From Algibacter marinivivus (GTDB lineage Bacteria > Bacteroidota > Bacteroidia > Flavobacteriales > Flavobacteriaceae): a stretch of 64,000 bases of DNA. The stretch spans positions 682,001 through 746,000 of the forward strand of contig NZ_QFRI01000001.1 in the NCBI RefSeq assembly GCF_003143755.1. The letters are read 5' to 3'. The notes beneath the pieces are model-generated. The model saw only the letters and a program-made list of their open reading frames with translations. It had not been told where the DNA came from and made no database searches. Below, piece after piece: positions 16,871 to 25,239 of this stretch (the stretch's first letter is position 1; each line of letters starts with the position of its first letter). The position numbers and the translations under genes are program-made.

Positions 16871-17620
16871 ATGAAAGTGAAAACCATTTTAGTATCTCAA
16901 CCAGAACCTAAAATAGAGAACTCGCCCTACTTCGATTTACAAGAGAAGCAACGCGTTAAAATTGATTTCAGACCGTTTATTCATGTTGAAGGCGTGTCAG
17001 CTAAAGAAATCAGACATCAAAAAATTGATTTAAATGATTACACTGCAATTGTACTAACTAGTAGAAATGCTGTGGATCATTTTTTTAGAATTGCAGAAGA
17101 GATGCGATTTAAAGTTCCAGATTCAATGAAATATTTTTGTCAGTCTGAAGCTGTTGCATATTATCTTCAAAAATATGTGGTGTATAGAAAACGTAAAATT
17201 TATGTAGGTAAACGTACGTTCGCAGAATTATCACCTTTAATTAAGAAGTATAAAGATGAAAAATTCTTATTACCAAATACTGATAAAGTAAAACCTGCTG
17301 TACCTCAAATTCTTAATGATTTAGGAGTAGATTGGAAACAGGCAACGTTTTACAAAACAGTAGTAAGTGATTTATCTGATTTAGCTAATGTATACTATGA
17401 TGTTTTAGTGTTTTTTAGCCCATCAGGAATTGAATCTTTATTTCAAAACTTTCCTGATTTCAAACAAAATGATACACGTATAGCTGTATTTGGAAATACA
17501 ACTATTAAAGCTGTTGAAGAAAAAGGATTGCGTGTAGATATTGCTGCACCAACTCCTGAAACGCCATCAATGACTATGGCTTTACAGAAGTATATTGAAA
17601 AAGCTAATAAAGGAAAATAG
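16871..17620 (+). CDS. hemD: Uroporphyrinogen-III synthase
   Basis: A 249-residue protein with the weakly conserved HemD pattern: SQPEPKIENSPYF at the start, DYTAIVLTSRNAVDHFF near 55-71, a linker with YVGKRTFAELSPLI, and the second lobe with DVLVFFSPSGIESLFQNF, then IAVFGNTTIKAVEEKGLRV and PTPETPSMTMAL. It closes and inverts ring D of hydroxymethylbilane. Sequence conservation in this family is low, but the SPSGI, GNTT and TPETPS motifs are good indicators. Partner haem genes are not in the window. Confidence 0.88.
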   Translation: MKVKTILVSQPEPKIENSPYFDLQEKQRVKIDFRPFIHVEGVSAKEIRHQKIDLNDYTAIVLTSRNAVDHFFRIAEEMRFKVPDSMKYFCQSEAVAYYLQKYVVYRKRKIYVGKRTFAELSPLIKKYKDEKFLLPNTDKVKPAVPQILNDLGVDWKQATFYKTVVSDLSDLANVYYDVLVFFSPSGIESLFQNFPDFKQNDTRIAVFGNTTIKAVEEKGLRVDIAAPTPETPSMTMALQKYIEKANKGK

Positions 17621-17640
17621 AATTTATTTTATAATATATA

Positions 17641-17674
17641 AAAAGGGATGATTTTTTAAATCATCCCTTTTTTG
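17641..17674. terminator. Bidirectional terminator between hemD and pckA
   Basis: GGGATGATTT (17646-17655) pairs with AAATCATCCC (17659-17668), flanked by AAAAA on the left and TTTTTT on the right, so it can stop transcription from both convergent genes. Confidence 0.9.
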
Positions 17675-17677
17675 TTT

Positions 17678-19294
17678 TTAAAATGCATATCGTTGAGGGC
17701 CTCCACGTCTGATTTCCTCAGTACAATGTTCCTCAAACTTTTTAAAGTTTTCCCTAAACGCATTAGTTAATTTAAAAGCCATTTTATAGTAAGCTTCATC
17801 ATCATTCCAAGTTGCTCTCGGGCTTAAAACACTTGTTGGTACACCAGGGCAAGTTCTAGGTTGTGCTACTCCAAATACAGAGTGAATATGATAATCATCA
17901 TAATTATACAATCCTAAATGTCCATCTAGAACAGCATTAATCATGGCACGAGTATACTTTAATTTCATTCGTGTTCCTACACCATAAGGACCACCTGTCC
18001 AACCTGTATTGACTAACCATACATTTACACCGGCATCAATCATTTTTTTACTTAACATTTCTGCATATTTAGCAGGATGTAATGGCATAAAAGGCGCACC
18101 AAAACATGCCGAAAAAGAAGGCACAGGCTCTTTTACACCAGCTTCAGTTCCAGCTACTTTAGCTGTATAGCCAGATATAAAATGATACGCTGCTTGACTT
18201 GGGGTTAATTTTGAAATTGGAGGAATAACCCCAAATGCATCAGCAGTTAAAAAGAATATATTTTTTGGATTTTTTCCAATAGATGGCTCTTGTATATTTT
18301 CAATATGATGGATAGGGTAACTAACTCTTGTATTTTGTGTAATGGATGTGTTTTCAAAATCAACATCTCCATTATCATTTAAAATCACATTTTCAAGAAT
18401 AGCTCCTTTTTTAATAGCATCATAAATTTCAGGTTCATTATCTCTTGATAAGTTTATCACTTTAGCATAACAACCACCTTCAAAATTAAATACCGCATTT
18501 TCATTAGTCCAACCATGCTCATCATCACCAATTAAACTCCTGTTTGGATCTGTAGAAAGCGTTGTTTTTCCAGTTCCTGACAGCCCAAAAAAGATTGCTG
18601 TATCACCATCTTTACCAACATTGGCACTACAATGCATGGGCATTGTATTCTTAAACACTGGAAGGATAAAATTTAAAGCAGAAAAAATACCTTTTTTAAT
18701 TTCTCCTGTATATCCTGTTCCACCAATTAATGCAATTTTTTTAGTGAAATTTAATATGGCAAAATTATGTTGACGTGTTCCATCTATTGCAGCATTAGCC
18801 ATAAAACTAGGCGCATTAATGATAATCCACTCAGGATCAAAATTTTCTAATTCATCTTCTGTAGGACGCAAAAACATATTATATGCGAACTGATTACTCC
18901 AAGGATATTCATTAATTACTCGAATGTTTAGCTTATAATTTTCATCTGCACAAGCATAGCTATCTCTTACAAAAAGTTCCTTTTCAGATAGGTAATCAAC
19001 TACCTTATTATATAATTTATCGAAGTTTTCAGGTCCGAAAGGAATATTAATATCACCCCACCAAACACGGTCTTTAGTAATATCATCTTTAACAATAAAT
19101 CTATCTTTTGGAGAACGTCCCGTAAACTCACCTGTATTAACTGCCAATGCACCAGAAGAGGCCTCCACTCCAAGGCCTTTTTCTATTGAAATAGCATGAA
19201 GCTCATCAGGAGATAATTGATACTTTACTTTTGCATTTTTTATGCCATATTGCTCTAACGAAATCGTTTTCGTAACCTGACCGTAATTTTCCAT
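17678..19294 (-). CDS. pckA: Phosphoenolpyruvate carboxykinase (ATP)
   Basis: A 538-residue enzyme interconverting oxaloacetate + ATP and PEP + CO2 in gluconeogenesis. The PEPCK-specific P-loop GLSGTGKTTLS is at about 241-251. The metal/substrate motifs FTGRSPKDRF near the N-terminus, GDDEHGW and NTGWTGGPYGVG are all present. Length is standard for ATP-type PEPCK. It has its own promoter and a shared bidirectional terminator. Confidence 0.97.
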   Translation of the reverse strand: MENYGQVTKTISLEQYGIKNAKVKYQLSPDELHAISIEKGLGVEASSGALAVNTGEFTGRSPKDRFIVKDDITKDRVWWGDINIPFGPENFDKLYNKVVDYLSEKELFVRDSYACADENYKLNIRVINEYPWSNQFAYNMFLRPTEDELENFDPEWIIINAPSFMANAAIDGTRQHNFAILNFTKKIALIGGTGYTGEIKKGIFSALNFILPVFKNTMPMHCSANVGKDGDTAIFFGLSGTGKTTLSTDPNRSLIGDDEHGWTNENAVFNFEGGCYAKVINLSRDNEPEIYDAIKKGAILENVILNDNGDVDFENTSITQNTRVSYPIHHIENIQEPSIGKNPKNIFFLTADAFGVIPPISKLTPSQAAYHFISGYTAKVAGTEAGVKEPVPSFSACFGAPFMPLHPAKYAEMLSKKMIDAGVNVWLVNTGWTGGPYGVGTRMKLKYTRAMINAVLDGHLGLYNYDDYHIHSVFGVAQPRTCPGVPTSVLSPRATWNDDEAYYKMAFKLTNAFRENFKKFEEHCTEEIRRGGPQRYAF

Positions 19295-19320
19295 AAATTG
19301 ATGTAAAATTGTTTATCTGG

Positions 19321-19328
19321 CAAAATTA
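19321..19328 (-). promoter_or_regulatory. Promoter -7 element for pckA
   Basis: The minus strand reads TAATTTTG, a TAnnTTTG match 27 bases before the pckA start. Confidence 0.55.
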
Positions 19329-19354
19329 AAACAATTATTTTAAGTAATTAATAA

Positions 19355-19753
19355 TTATACCACCTTTTTAGATGAAATCTTTAAGAAATCGACAAGAATA
19401 AAAACCCATGTTAAAATTAACAACAAACCACCAATTGGTGTTATAAAACCAATGGATTTAAAATTGAAAGACGTTAAGTCATTTGTAGCTAAGCCATAAA
19501 TAGAACCTGAAAAAAACAAAAGTCCAATTACTACTAAATAGTAGGTTATTTTTTTTGTTTTATTTTTTACCAAAGACGTACTTCCAACAAATAACAATAA
19601 AAGTGCATGATACATTTGATAACGCACACCTGTTTCAAAAGTTTGTTGAGATTCAAAAGGGATGAGTTCTTTTAAGGCATGAGCACCAAAAGCACCTAAA
19701 ATAATACTCAATACTCCTAATCCGATTGCAGTAACTAATATCGTTTTATTCAT
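19355..19753 (-). CDS. DUF423 small membrane protein (YgdD-like)
   Basis: A 132-residue protein with four hydrophobic helices. The start LVTAIGLGVLSIILGAFGAHALKE followed by FETGVRYQMYHALLLL is the family signature of DUF423/YgdD, conserved inner-membrane proteins without an established function. It lies upstream of pckA on the same strand but pckA has its own promoter element in the gap, so shared transcription is optional. Confidence 0.88.
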   Translation of the reverse strand: MNKTILVTAIGLGVLSIILGAFGAHALKELIPFESQQTFETGVRYQMYHALLLLFVGSTSLVKNKTKKITYYLVVIGLLFFSGSIYGLATNDLTSFNFKSIGFITPIGGLLLILTWVFILVDFLKISSKKVV

Positions 19754-19864
19754 TTTTTATAAATTATTCGCAATAAATACATTTAATATTTATTAATTTC
19801 GTAAAATTGAAAGCTTTTTAAGCAATTCGTTAATTAAAAACAAAATTACTTAACAAAACTCAAT

Positions 19865-21229
19865 ATGCGAAAGGTTTTAGTTATTGGTTCTGGAAAATCA
19901 ACATCATATTTATTAAAATATTTGTTAGATAAATCGTCTGAAGAACAATTATTCATAACAGTTGGAGATTTACATATTGAAAACGCAAAAAAACTAATTG
20001 GCAATCATGACAATGCTAAAGCCATTAAATTAGATGTTTTTGACGAAACATCAAGAACTCATGCTGTTAAAGAAGCAGATATAGTTGTTAGCATGCTACC
20101 TGCACGTTTCCATATAGAAGTTGCCAAAGATTGCATTATATATAAAAAACATATGGTTACCGCATCTTATGTGAGTAAAGAAATGCAAGCCTTAGATGAT
20201 GATGCCAAAGCAAATAACCTCGTACTAATGAATGAAATTGGTGTAGATCCAGGAATAGATCACATGAGCGCAATGCAGGTTTTAGATAATATAAGAGACA
20301 AAGGCGGAAAAATTATTTTATTTGAATCCTTTACTGGCGGATTAGTAGCTCCTGAAAACGATGATAACCTTTGGAATTACAAGTTCACATGGAACCCCAG
20401 AAATGTGGTAACTGCAGGACAAGGAGGTGCTGCAAAATTTCTTCAAGAAGGCACTTATAAATACATTCCATATAACCGATTATTTAGACGTACAGAGTTT
20501 TTAGAAATTGATAATTTTGGACGTTTCGAGGTCTATGCTAACAGAGATTCTTTAAAATATCAAAACGTTTACGGATTAAGCAATATAAAAACACTTTATA
20601 GAGGTACCATGAGGCGCGTAGGTTTTAGTCGCGCATGGAATATTTTTGTTATGCTTGGTATGACAGACGATAGCTACACTATAGATGATAGCGAAAATAT
20701 GAGTTATCGCGATTTTACTAATTCATTTCTACCCTACAGTCCAACAGATTCTGTAGAATTAAAACTTAGACATGAACTAAAAATCGATCAAGACGATGTG
20801 GTTTGGGATAAGCTCGTAGAAATAGATATTTTCAACCCAAACAAACCAGTAGAACTCAAAAAAGCAACGCCAGCACAAATTCTACAAAAGATTTTAATGG
20901 ATAGCTGGACGCTTTCAAAAAACGACAAAGACATGATTGTTATGTATCATAAATTTGGGTACGAACTTCATGGAAAAAAACATCAAATAGATGCTAATAT
21001 GGTGGTTCTTGGCGAAGATCAAACCTATACCGCTATGGCTAAAACCGTTGGCCTTCCTGTAGCCATCGCAACTTTAGCTATTTTAAATGGTAAAATCACA
21101 ACACCTGGTGTTCAAATCCCTATCACTAAAGAAGTATACCAACCCATTTTAAAAGAGCTCGAAGCATTCGGTATCAAATTTCAAGAAAAAGAAGTGCCTT
21201 ATCTAGGTTACAATCCTTTAAATAATTAA
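19865..21229 (+). CDS. Saccharopine dehydrogenase-family oxidoreductase
   Basis: A 454-residue protein. The Rossmann motif here is VLVIGSGKSTSYLL at 4-17, followed by DIVVSMLPARFHIEVAKDCI and the family block NEIGVDPGIDHMSAMQVL near 130. The latter, plus GGLVAPENDDNLWNYKFTW, is typical of glutamate-forming saccharopine reductase/LYS9-like proteins. Likely a lysine-degradation or carboxynorspermidine-type reductase. An Lrp/AsnC regulator lies 450 bases downstream on the same strand, which would fit amino-acid-responsive control. The gene ends 5 bases before repeat copy 3. Confidence 0.88.
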   Translation: MRKVLVIGSGKSTSYLLKYLLDKSSEEQLFITVGDLHIENAKKLIGNHDNAKAIKLDVFDETSRTHAVKEADIVVSMLPARFHIEVAKDCIIYKKHMVTASYVSKEMQALDDDAKANNLVLMNEIGVDPGIDHMSAMQVLDNIRDKGGKIILFESFTGGLVAPENDDNLWNYKFTWNPRNVVTAGQGGAAKFLQEGTYKYIPYNRLFRRTEFLEIDNFGRFEVYANRDSLKYQNVYGLSNIKTLYRGTMRRVGFSRAWNIFVMLGMTDDSYTIDDSENMSYRDFTNSFLPYSPTDSVELKLRHELKIDQDDVVWDKLVEIDIFNPNKPVELKKATPAQILQKILMDSWTLSKNDKDMIVMYHKFGYELHGKKHQIDANMVVLGEDQTYTAMAKTVGLPVAIATLAILNGKITTPGVQIPITKEVYQPILKELEAFGIKFQEKEVPYLGYNPLNN

Positions 21230-21234
21230 TTTTT

Positions 21235-21389
21235 GGGCGTTACCACAAGGGTCGGGCTTTCCACTATATCTTTTGTTTTTTGTCATTCCTACAAAGGCAG
21301 AAATCCACAATCTAGTTATAGACAATCATAAAAAGCAGTTTATGCTTTCATAAAAAAAAACAAAAGGATGCCGTTTCAATCCCTAACGC
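21235..21389 (+). repeat. Dispersed GCGTTA-ended element, copy 3 (enlarged)
   Basis: A 155-bp copy starting GGGCGTTACCACAAGGGTCG and ending CAATCCCTAACGC. Its centre differs from the other copies: an inner inverted repeat (ATCTTTTGTTTTTT near 21269 with AAAAAACAAAAGGAT near 21356-21370) encloses a degenerate ATTCCTGC-type hairpin. It fills most of the 21230-21447 gap. Confidence 0.8.
21281..21306. repeat. Degenerate ATTCCTGC-type hairpin inside copy 3
   Basis: TGTCATTCCTACAAAGGCAG followed by AAATCC resembles a common flavobacterial intergenic hairpin (GTCATTCCTGC..GCAGGAATCC), with mismatches. Related, better-preserved hairpins are at 47226 and 60672. Confidence 0.5.
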
Positions 21390-21447
21390 AATTTATAGTT
21401 TCAATTTAAAATCAAATACTTACTTTTATGTTTTAGTTTGAAATTAA

Positions 21448-21708
21448 ATGAAGCGTTTACTAGATATTATCTTATTAACTATTTTTTCAATTCATTTTTT
21501 AGGCAATGTTTTAATTAACATTATTGGTGTTCCTCTTGCCGCTTATCACTCTTATGAAGCATGGCAAGAAGCTGAAATAATCAACGATTCATTAAAAGGA
21601 CAGAAAAAAATCACTAAAACAGAAAGAAAATCTGAACATAAAAAAGCAGACACAATACAAAGCATTAAAAACACTCATGAAACAAAAAAACAAAACCATA
21701 ATCATTGA
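21448..21708 (+). CDS. Small hypothetical membrane-anchored protein
   Basis: An 86-residue protein with one N-terminal hydrophobic stretch (about 4-32), then a strongly charged tail rich in Lys, Glu, Asn and His, ending KKQNHNH. I recognise no family. Its 3' end overlaps the Lrp/AsnC gene by 32 bases in another frame, which supports translational coupling if it is real. Because the tail is low-complexity, the start of the regulator constrains it, and it could be a chance ORF; I keep it because of the clear membrane segment and the lack of another gene here. Confidence 0.5.
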   Translation: MKRLLDIILLTIFSIHFLGNVLINIIGVPLAAYHSYEAWQEAEIINDSLKGQKKITKTERKSEHKKADTIQSIKNTHETKKQNHNH

Positions 21709-22147
21709 TGGTATCGATAAAAAAATTCTTCGCGCTCTAACCACTGATGCCAGAACACCTATACTAGAAATTGCAAGAAACGTTGGTATTTCAGGAGCAG
21801 CAATCCATCAACGCCTACGTAAGCTAGAAAAATCTAAGCTTATCTCAGGCTCAAAATTTATCATCAATCCTGAAGTTTTAGGCTTTACAACCTTAGCCTT
21901 TGTTGGCATTTATCTTGACAAAGCTGCCAATACAGATGATGTAGTTAGAGCCTTAAAACGTATTCCTGAAGTTTTAGAGTGCCATTATACTACAGGTAAT
22001 TATAGTCTATTTATAAAGCTACTAAGTAAAGATAATGCACATTTAATGCGATTACTTCACGAAAAAATTCAAACCATTACAGGAGTACAACGTACAGAAT
22101 CACTTATTTCTTTAGACCAACAAATTGATAGACAAGTACATATATAA
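21677..22147 (+). CDS. Lrp/AsnC-family transcriptional regulator
   Basis: A 156-residue protein. The N-terminal helix-turn-helix is visible in IDKKILRALTTDARTPILEIARNVGISGAAIHQRLRKLEKSKLI (about 13-57). The C-terminal RAM effector domain follows, with EVLECHYTTGNYSLFIKL. Lrp/AsnC proteins sense amino acids and control amino-acid metabolism. The saccharopine dehydrogenase-like gene just upstream is a plausible target. Its start lies inside the preceding small ORF. Confidence 0.93.
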   Translation: MKQKNKTIIIDGIDKKILRALTTDARTPILEIARNVGISGAAIHQRLRKLEKSKLISGSKFIINPEVLGFTTLAFVGIYLDKAANTDDVVRALKRIPEVLECHYTTGNYSLFIKLLSKDNAHLMRLLHEKIQTITGVQRTESLISLDQQIDRQVHI

Positions 22148-22243
22148 TTTAGCGACATTTTTATTCAAAAAAGCAAATCAATTTTATACTCTCGGTATAA
22201 TTATTGATTAATATTGCTTCAAACTATAAAAAAATAAAAAACT

Positions 22244-22789
22244 ATGAAAAAATCTTACCTAGTATTACTTGCTACTGTATTATTTTCAATGTCTATGTTT
22301 TCTCAAGGAAATACAGATAGTAAAAACACTTCCTCTGAAAATTTTAATGAATTAAAGTTAAACGGTTTATACTTAGTGCTTGGAGCCTTTGATGTAACCT
22401 ATGAACGTACTATTAACCAAGAATCTGCATTTGGTGTAAATGTGTTTTTACCTTTTGATGATGATATAAATGATGACATCAACTATTATATATCTCCATA
22501 TTACCGTTTCTATTTTGGAAAAAAATATGCAGCTGGTTTTTTTGTAGAGGGGTTTGGGATGTTAAACTCCACAAATGATTATAGATTTTCTGGAGACTTT
22601 GATACCTCTATTAGGGAGGAAACTGTTACCGATTTTGCATTGGGTATAGGTCTTGGAGGAAAATGGATTACCGAAAGTGGCTTTATTGGTGAGCTAAATT
22701 TTGGTGTTGGTAGAAACCTTTTTGAAAATGATAGATATGATTACGAAATTGTAGCAAAAATAGGTATTACACTAGGATACAGATTTTAA
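22244..22789 (+). CDS. Outer-membrane beta-barrel protein (DUF3575-like)
   Basis: A 181-residue exported protein with a signal peptide (about 1-20, ending MFSQ). Alternating hydrophobic strands follow (GLYLVLGAFDVTYERTI, YISPYYRFYFGKKYAAGFFVEGFGM, DFALGIGLGGKWI), ending in a C-terminal aromatic YRF, as expected for an 8-10 strand barrel inserted by BAM. The pattern resembles DUF3575 proteins of Bacteroidota. Function unknown. It is monocistronic and ends at a strong bidirectional terminator. Confidence 0.75.
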   Translation: MKKSYLVLLATVLFSMSMFSQGNTDSKNTSSENFNELKLNGLYLVLGAFDVTYERTINQESAFGVNVFLPFDDDINDDINYYISPYYRFYFGKKYAAGFFVEGFGMLNSTNDYRFSGDFDTSIREETVTDFALGIGLGGKWITESGFIGELNFGVGRNLFENDRYDYEIVAKIGITLGYRF

Positions 22790-22810
22790 AAAATTTTACA
22801 ATAAAACAAA

Positions 22811-22838
22811 AAACCCAAGCTATGTGCTTGGGTTTTTT
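22811..22838. terminator. Bidirectional terminator
   Basis: AAACCCAAGC (22811-22820) pairs with GCTTGGGTTT (22826-22835) around a 5-base loop; A-run on the left and T-run on the right serve both the barrel-protein gene and the convergent glyS. Confidence 0.9.
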
Positions 22839-22873
22839 TATTAAATAAGATTCCTGTTTTTCGCAGAATTTTG

Positions 22874-24418
22874 TTATTTCATCTTCATTAACCAATTACG
22901 CACATCAACTTCTTTTTTGATAATCATGCGTAAATCTTCAATTTTAACACGCTGTTGTTCCATTGAATCTCTATGACGAATAGTAACCGTATTATCTTCT
23001 TTAGTATCATGATCTACAGTAATACAAAACGGTGTTCCATTAGCATCTTGCCTTCTATAACGTCTTCCAACCGCATCCTTTTCATCATAAATTACATTAA
23101 AATCCCATTTTAACGACTCAACTATTTCTTTTGCTATTTCTGGCAAACCATCTTTTTTAACTAATGGCAAAATTGCTGCTTTGGTAGGTGCTAAAACACT
23201 TGGTAATTTTAAAACAGTACGTGATTTTCCATCTCCTAAATCTTCTTCTTGTAAAGCGTTAGAGAAAACCGCAAGAAACATTCTATCTAAACCTATAGAG
23301 GTTTCCAAAACATAAGGCGTATAACTCGCATTATCCTCATGGTCAAAATATTGTAATTTCTTTCCAGAATACTCTTCATGCGCTTTTAAATCAAAATCTG
23401 TTCTAGAATGGATACCTTCTAATTCTTTAAATCCAAATGGAAATTTAAATTCAATATCAGCAGCAGCATCAGCATAGTGTGCTAATTTCTCATGGTCATG
23501 AAAACGGTAATTTTCAGCACCCATTCCTAGAGATAAATGCCACTTCATACGTGTTTCTTTCCAATACTCATACCATTCACCTTGAGTTCCTGGTTTTATA
23601 AAAAACTGCATTTCCATTTGTTCAAACTCACGCATTCTAAATATAAACTGTCTTGCAACAATTTCATTTCTAAACGCTTTACCAGTTTGTGCAATCCCAA
23701 AAGGAATTTTTTGCCTGCTTGTTTTCTGAACATTTAAAAAGTTTACAAAAATACCTTGAGCCGTTTCTGGGCGCAAATACAAATCCATTGCCGTATCAGC
23801 TGAAGCACCAAGTTTGGTTCCAAACATCAAATTAAATTGCTTAACATCTGTCCAGTTCTTACTTCCTGTTAAAGGATCTGCAATTTCTAACTCTTCAATC
23901 AATGCCTTTACATCAGCTAAATCTTCATTTTCTAAAGATTTTGCCATACGAGACAGCGTAGTATTTATTTTTTCTTGATAGCCTAAAACACGCCCGTTTG
24001 TAGATACAAATTCTTCTTTATTAAAAGAATCTCCAAAACGTTTCTCAGCTTTTTTTACTTCTTTATCTATTTTAGCTTCAATTTTAGCACAGTAGTCTTC
24101 AATTAAAACATCCGCTCTATAGCGTTTTTTTGAATCTTTATTATCAATTAATGGATCGTTAAATGCATCAACATGTCCTGAAGCTTTCCAAGTTGTTGGG
24201 TGCATAAAAATTGCCGCATCAATCCCTACTATATTTTCATTCATTTGAACCATGGCTTTCCACCAATAGTCACGAATATTTTTCTTTAATTCTGCTCCGT
24301 TTTGTGCATAGTCATAAACTGCACTTAAACCGTCATAAATTTCGCTACTTTGAAACACATATCCGTATTCCTTCGCATGCGAAATTACCTTCTTAAATTT
24401 ATCATCTTGATTTGCCAT
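22874..24418 (-). CDS. glyS: Glycyl-tRNA synthetase (dimeric type)
   Basis: A 514-residue class II synthetase of the single-chain alpha-2 type. Class II motifs appear as LYLRPETAQGIFVNF (motif neighbourhood), FRNEIVARQFIFRMREFEQMEMQFF (motif 2) and ETSIGLDRMFLAVF (motif 3). The C-terminal anticodon-binding domain starts near VLAPTKAAILPLV. The N-terminal HPTTWKASGHVDAFNDPLID is typical of bacterial/eukaryal-type GlyRS and not of the alpha2beta2 form. It is a single gene in the minus direction. Confidence 0.96.
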   Translation of the reverse strand: MANQDDKFKKVISHAKEYGYVFQSSEIYDGLSAVYDYAQNGAELKKNIRDYWWKAMVQMNENIVGIDAAIFMHPTTWKASGHVDAFNDPLIDNKDSKKRYRADVLIEDYCAKIEAKIDKEVKKAEKRFGDSFNKEEFVSTNGRVLGYQEKINTTLSRMAKSLENEDLADVKALIEELEIADPLTGSKNWTDVKQFNLMFGTKLGASADTAMDLYLRPETAQGIFVNFLNVQKTSRQKIPFGIAQTGKAFRNEIVARQFIFRMREFEQMEMQFFIKPGTQGEWYEYWKETRMKWHLSLGMGAENYRFHDHEKLAHYADAAADIEFKFPFGFKELEGIHSRTDFDLKAHEEYSGKKLQYFDHEDNASYTPYVLETSIGLDRMFLAVFSNALQEEDLGDGKSRTVLKLPSVLAPTKAAILPLVKKDGLPEIAKEIVESLKWDFNVIYDEKDAVGRRYRRQDANGTPFCITVDHDTKEDNTVTIRHRDSMEQQRVKIEDLRMIIKKEVDVRNWLMKMK

Positions 24419-24499
24419 AGGTGCAAAAATAAAAAACCGCTTAAAACAAACGTCTTTTTGTGAAAAATAATTAAGTTTACATGACTACATTTCTATACA

Positions 24500-25177
24500 A
24501 TGCTTAAATCTATCGTTAATTTGTTCTTCCCTAAAGTATGTAATGCTTGTCATAACCAATTAAATGATAACGAAGACACCATTTGTTTAGATTGCAGACA
24601 CGATTTACCTGTAACAAATTTTCATTTTGATGATAGTGATAATATAAAAAAAGTACTCTACGGTCGTGCAAAAATTGAACACGGAACCGCACTTTTTAGA
24701 TTCGAAAAAAAAGGGAATGTGCAACGGCTAATTCATAACCTTAAATACAAAGGACATGAAAACATTGGTTTTATTTTGGGGAATTGGCTGGGTGGCGAAT
24801 TAAAAACAATTGAAGCCTACCAAAATATTGATGCTATTATTCCTGTTCCGCTTCATGAAAACAAACTTAAAAAGCGAGGTTATAACCAAGTAGCTAAATT
24901 TGGTCAACAAATTGCTGAAGCCTTAAACGCTGAATATTTGGATGATGTTTTGATTAAAATTTCAAACACTAAATCTCAAACTAATAAAAAAAGATTTGCC
25001 AGATGGAGCAGTAGTGATGAACTTTTTGCACTAAAAAACATTACAAAAATTGAGAATAAGCACATTTTAGTTGTAGATGATATTATTACAACTGGCGCAA
25101 CACTTGAAGCATGTATTTCTGTTTTAAGTGTTGCTGAAAATTCAAAAATAAGTATTGCCACTATGGCAATAGCTTAA
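24500..25177 (+). CDS. ComF-family phosphoribosyltransferase
   Basis: A 225-residue protein. The N-terminal zinc-finger-like cysteines C14-x2-C17 and C29-x2-C32 (VCNACHNQL, ICLDCRHDL) precede a phosphoribosyltransferase domain. The PRPP-binding loop VVDDIITTGAT is near 190-200, and IPVPLHENKLKKRGYNQ is the ComF signature. ComF proteins function in DNA uptake in competent bacteria, but many homologues occur without a known competence system. No other competence gene is in the window. Confidence 0.92.
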   Translation: MLKSIVNLFFPKVCNACHNQLNDNEDTICLDCRHDLPVTNFHFDDSDNIKKVLYGRAKIEHGTALFRFEKKGNVQRLIHNLKYKGHENIGFILGNWLGGELKTIEAYQNIDAIIPVPLHENKLKKRGYNQVAKFGQQIAEALNAEYLDDVLIKISNTKSQTNKKRFARWSSSDELFALKNITKIENKHILVVDDIITTGATLEACISVLSVAENSKISIATMAIA

Positions 25178-25212
25178 GTTAAGAACCGTTATATTTTTTA
25201 GCAGAATTCATG

Positions 25213-25220
25213 TACTTTTG
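25213..25220 (+). promoter_or_regulatory. Promoter -7 element for the Ig-like lipoprotein gene
   Basis: TACTTTTG matches TAnnTTTG, 20 bases before the ATG at 25240. Confidence 0.6.
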
Positions 25221-25239
25221 CTAAAATTTAAAATTGTTG

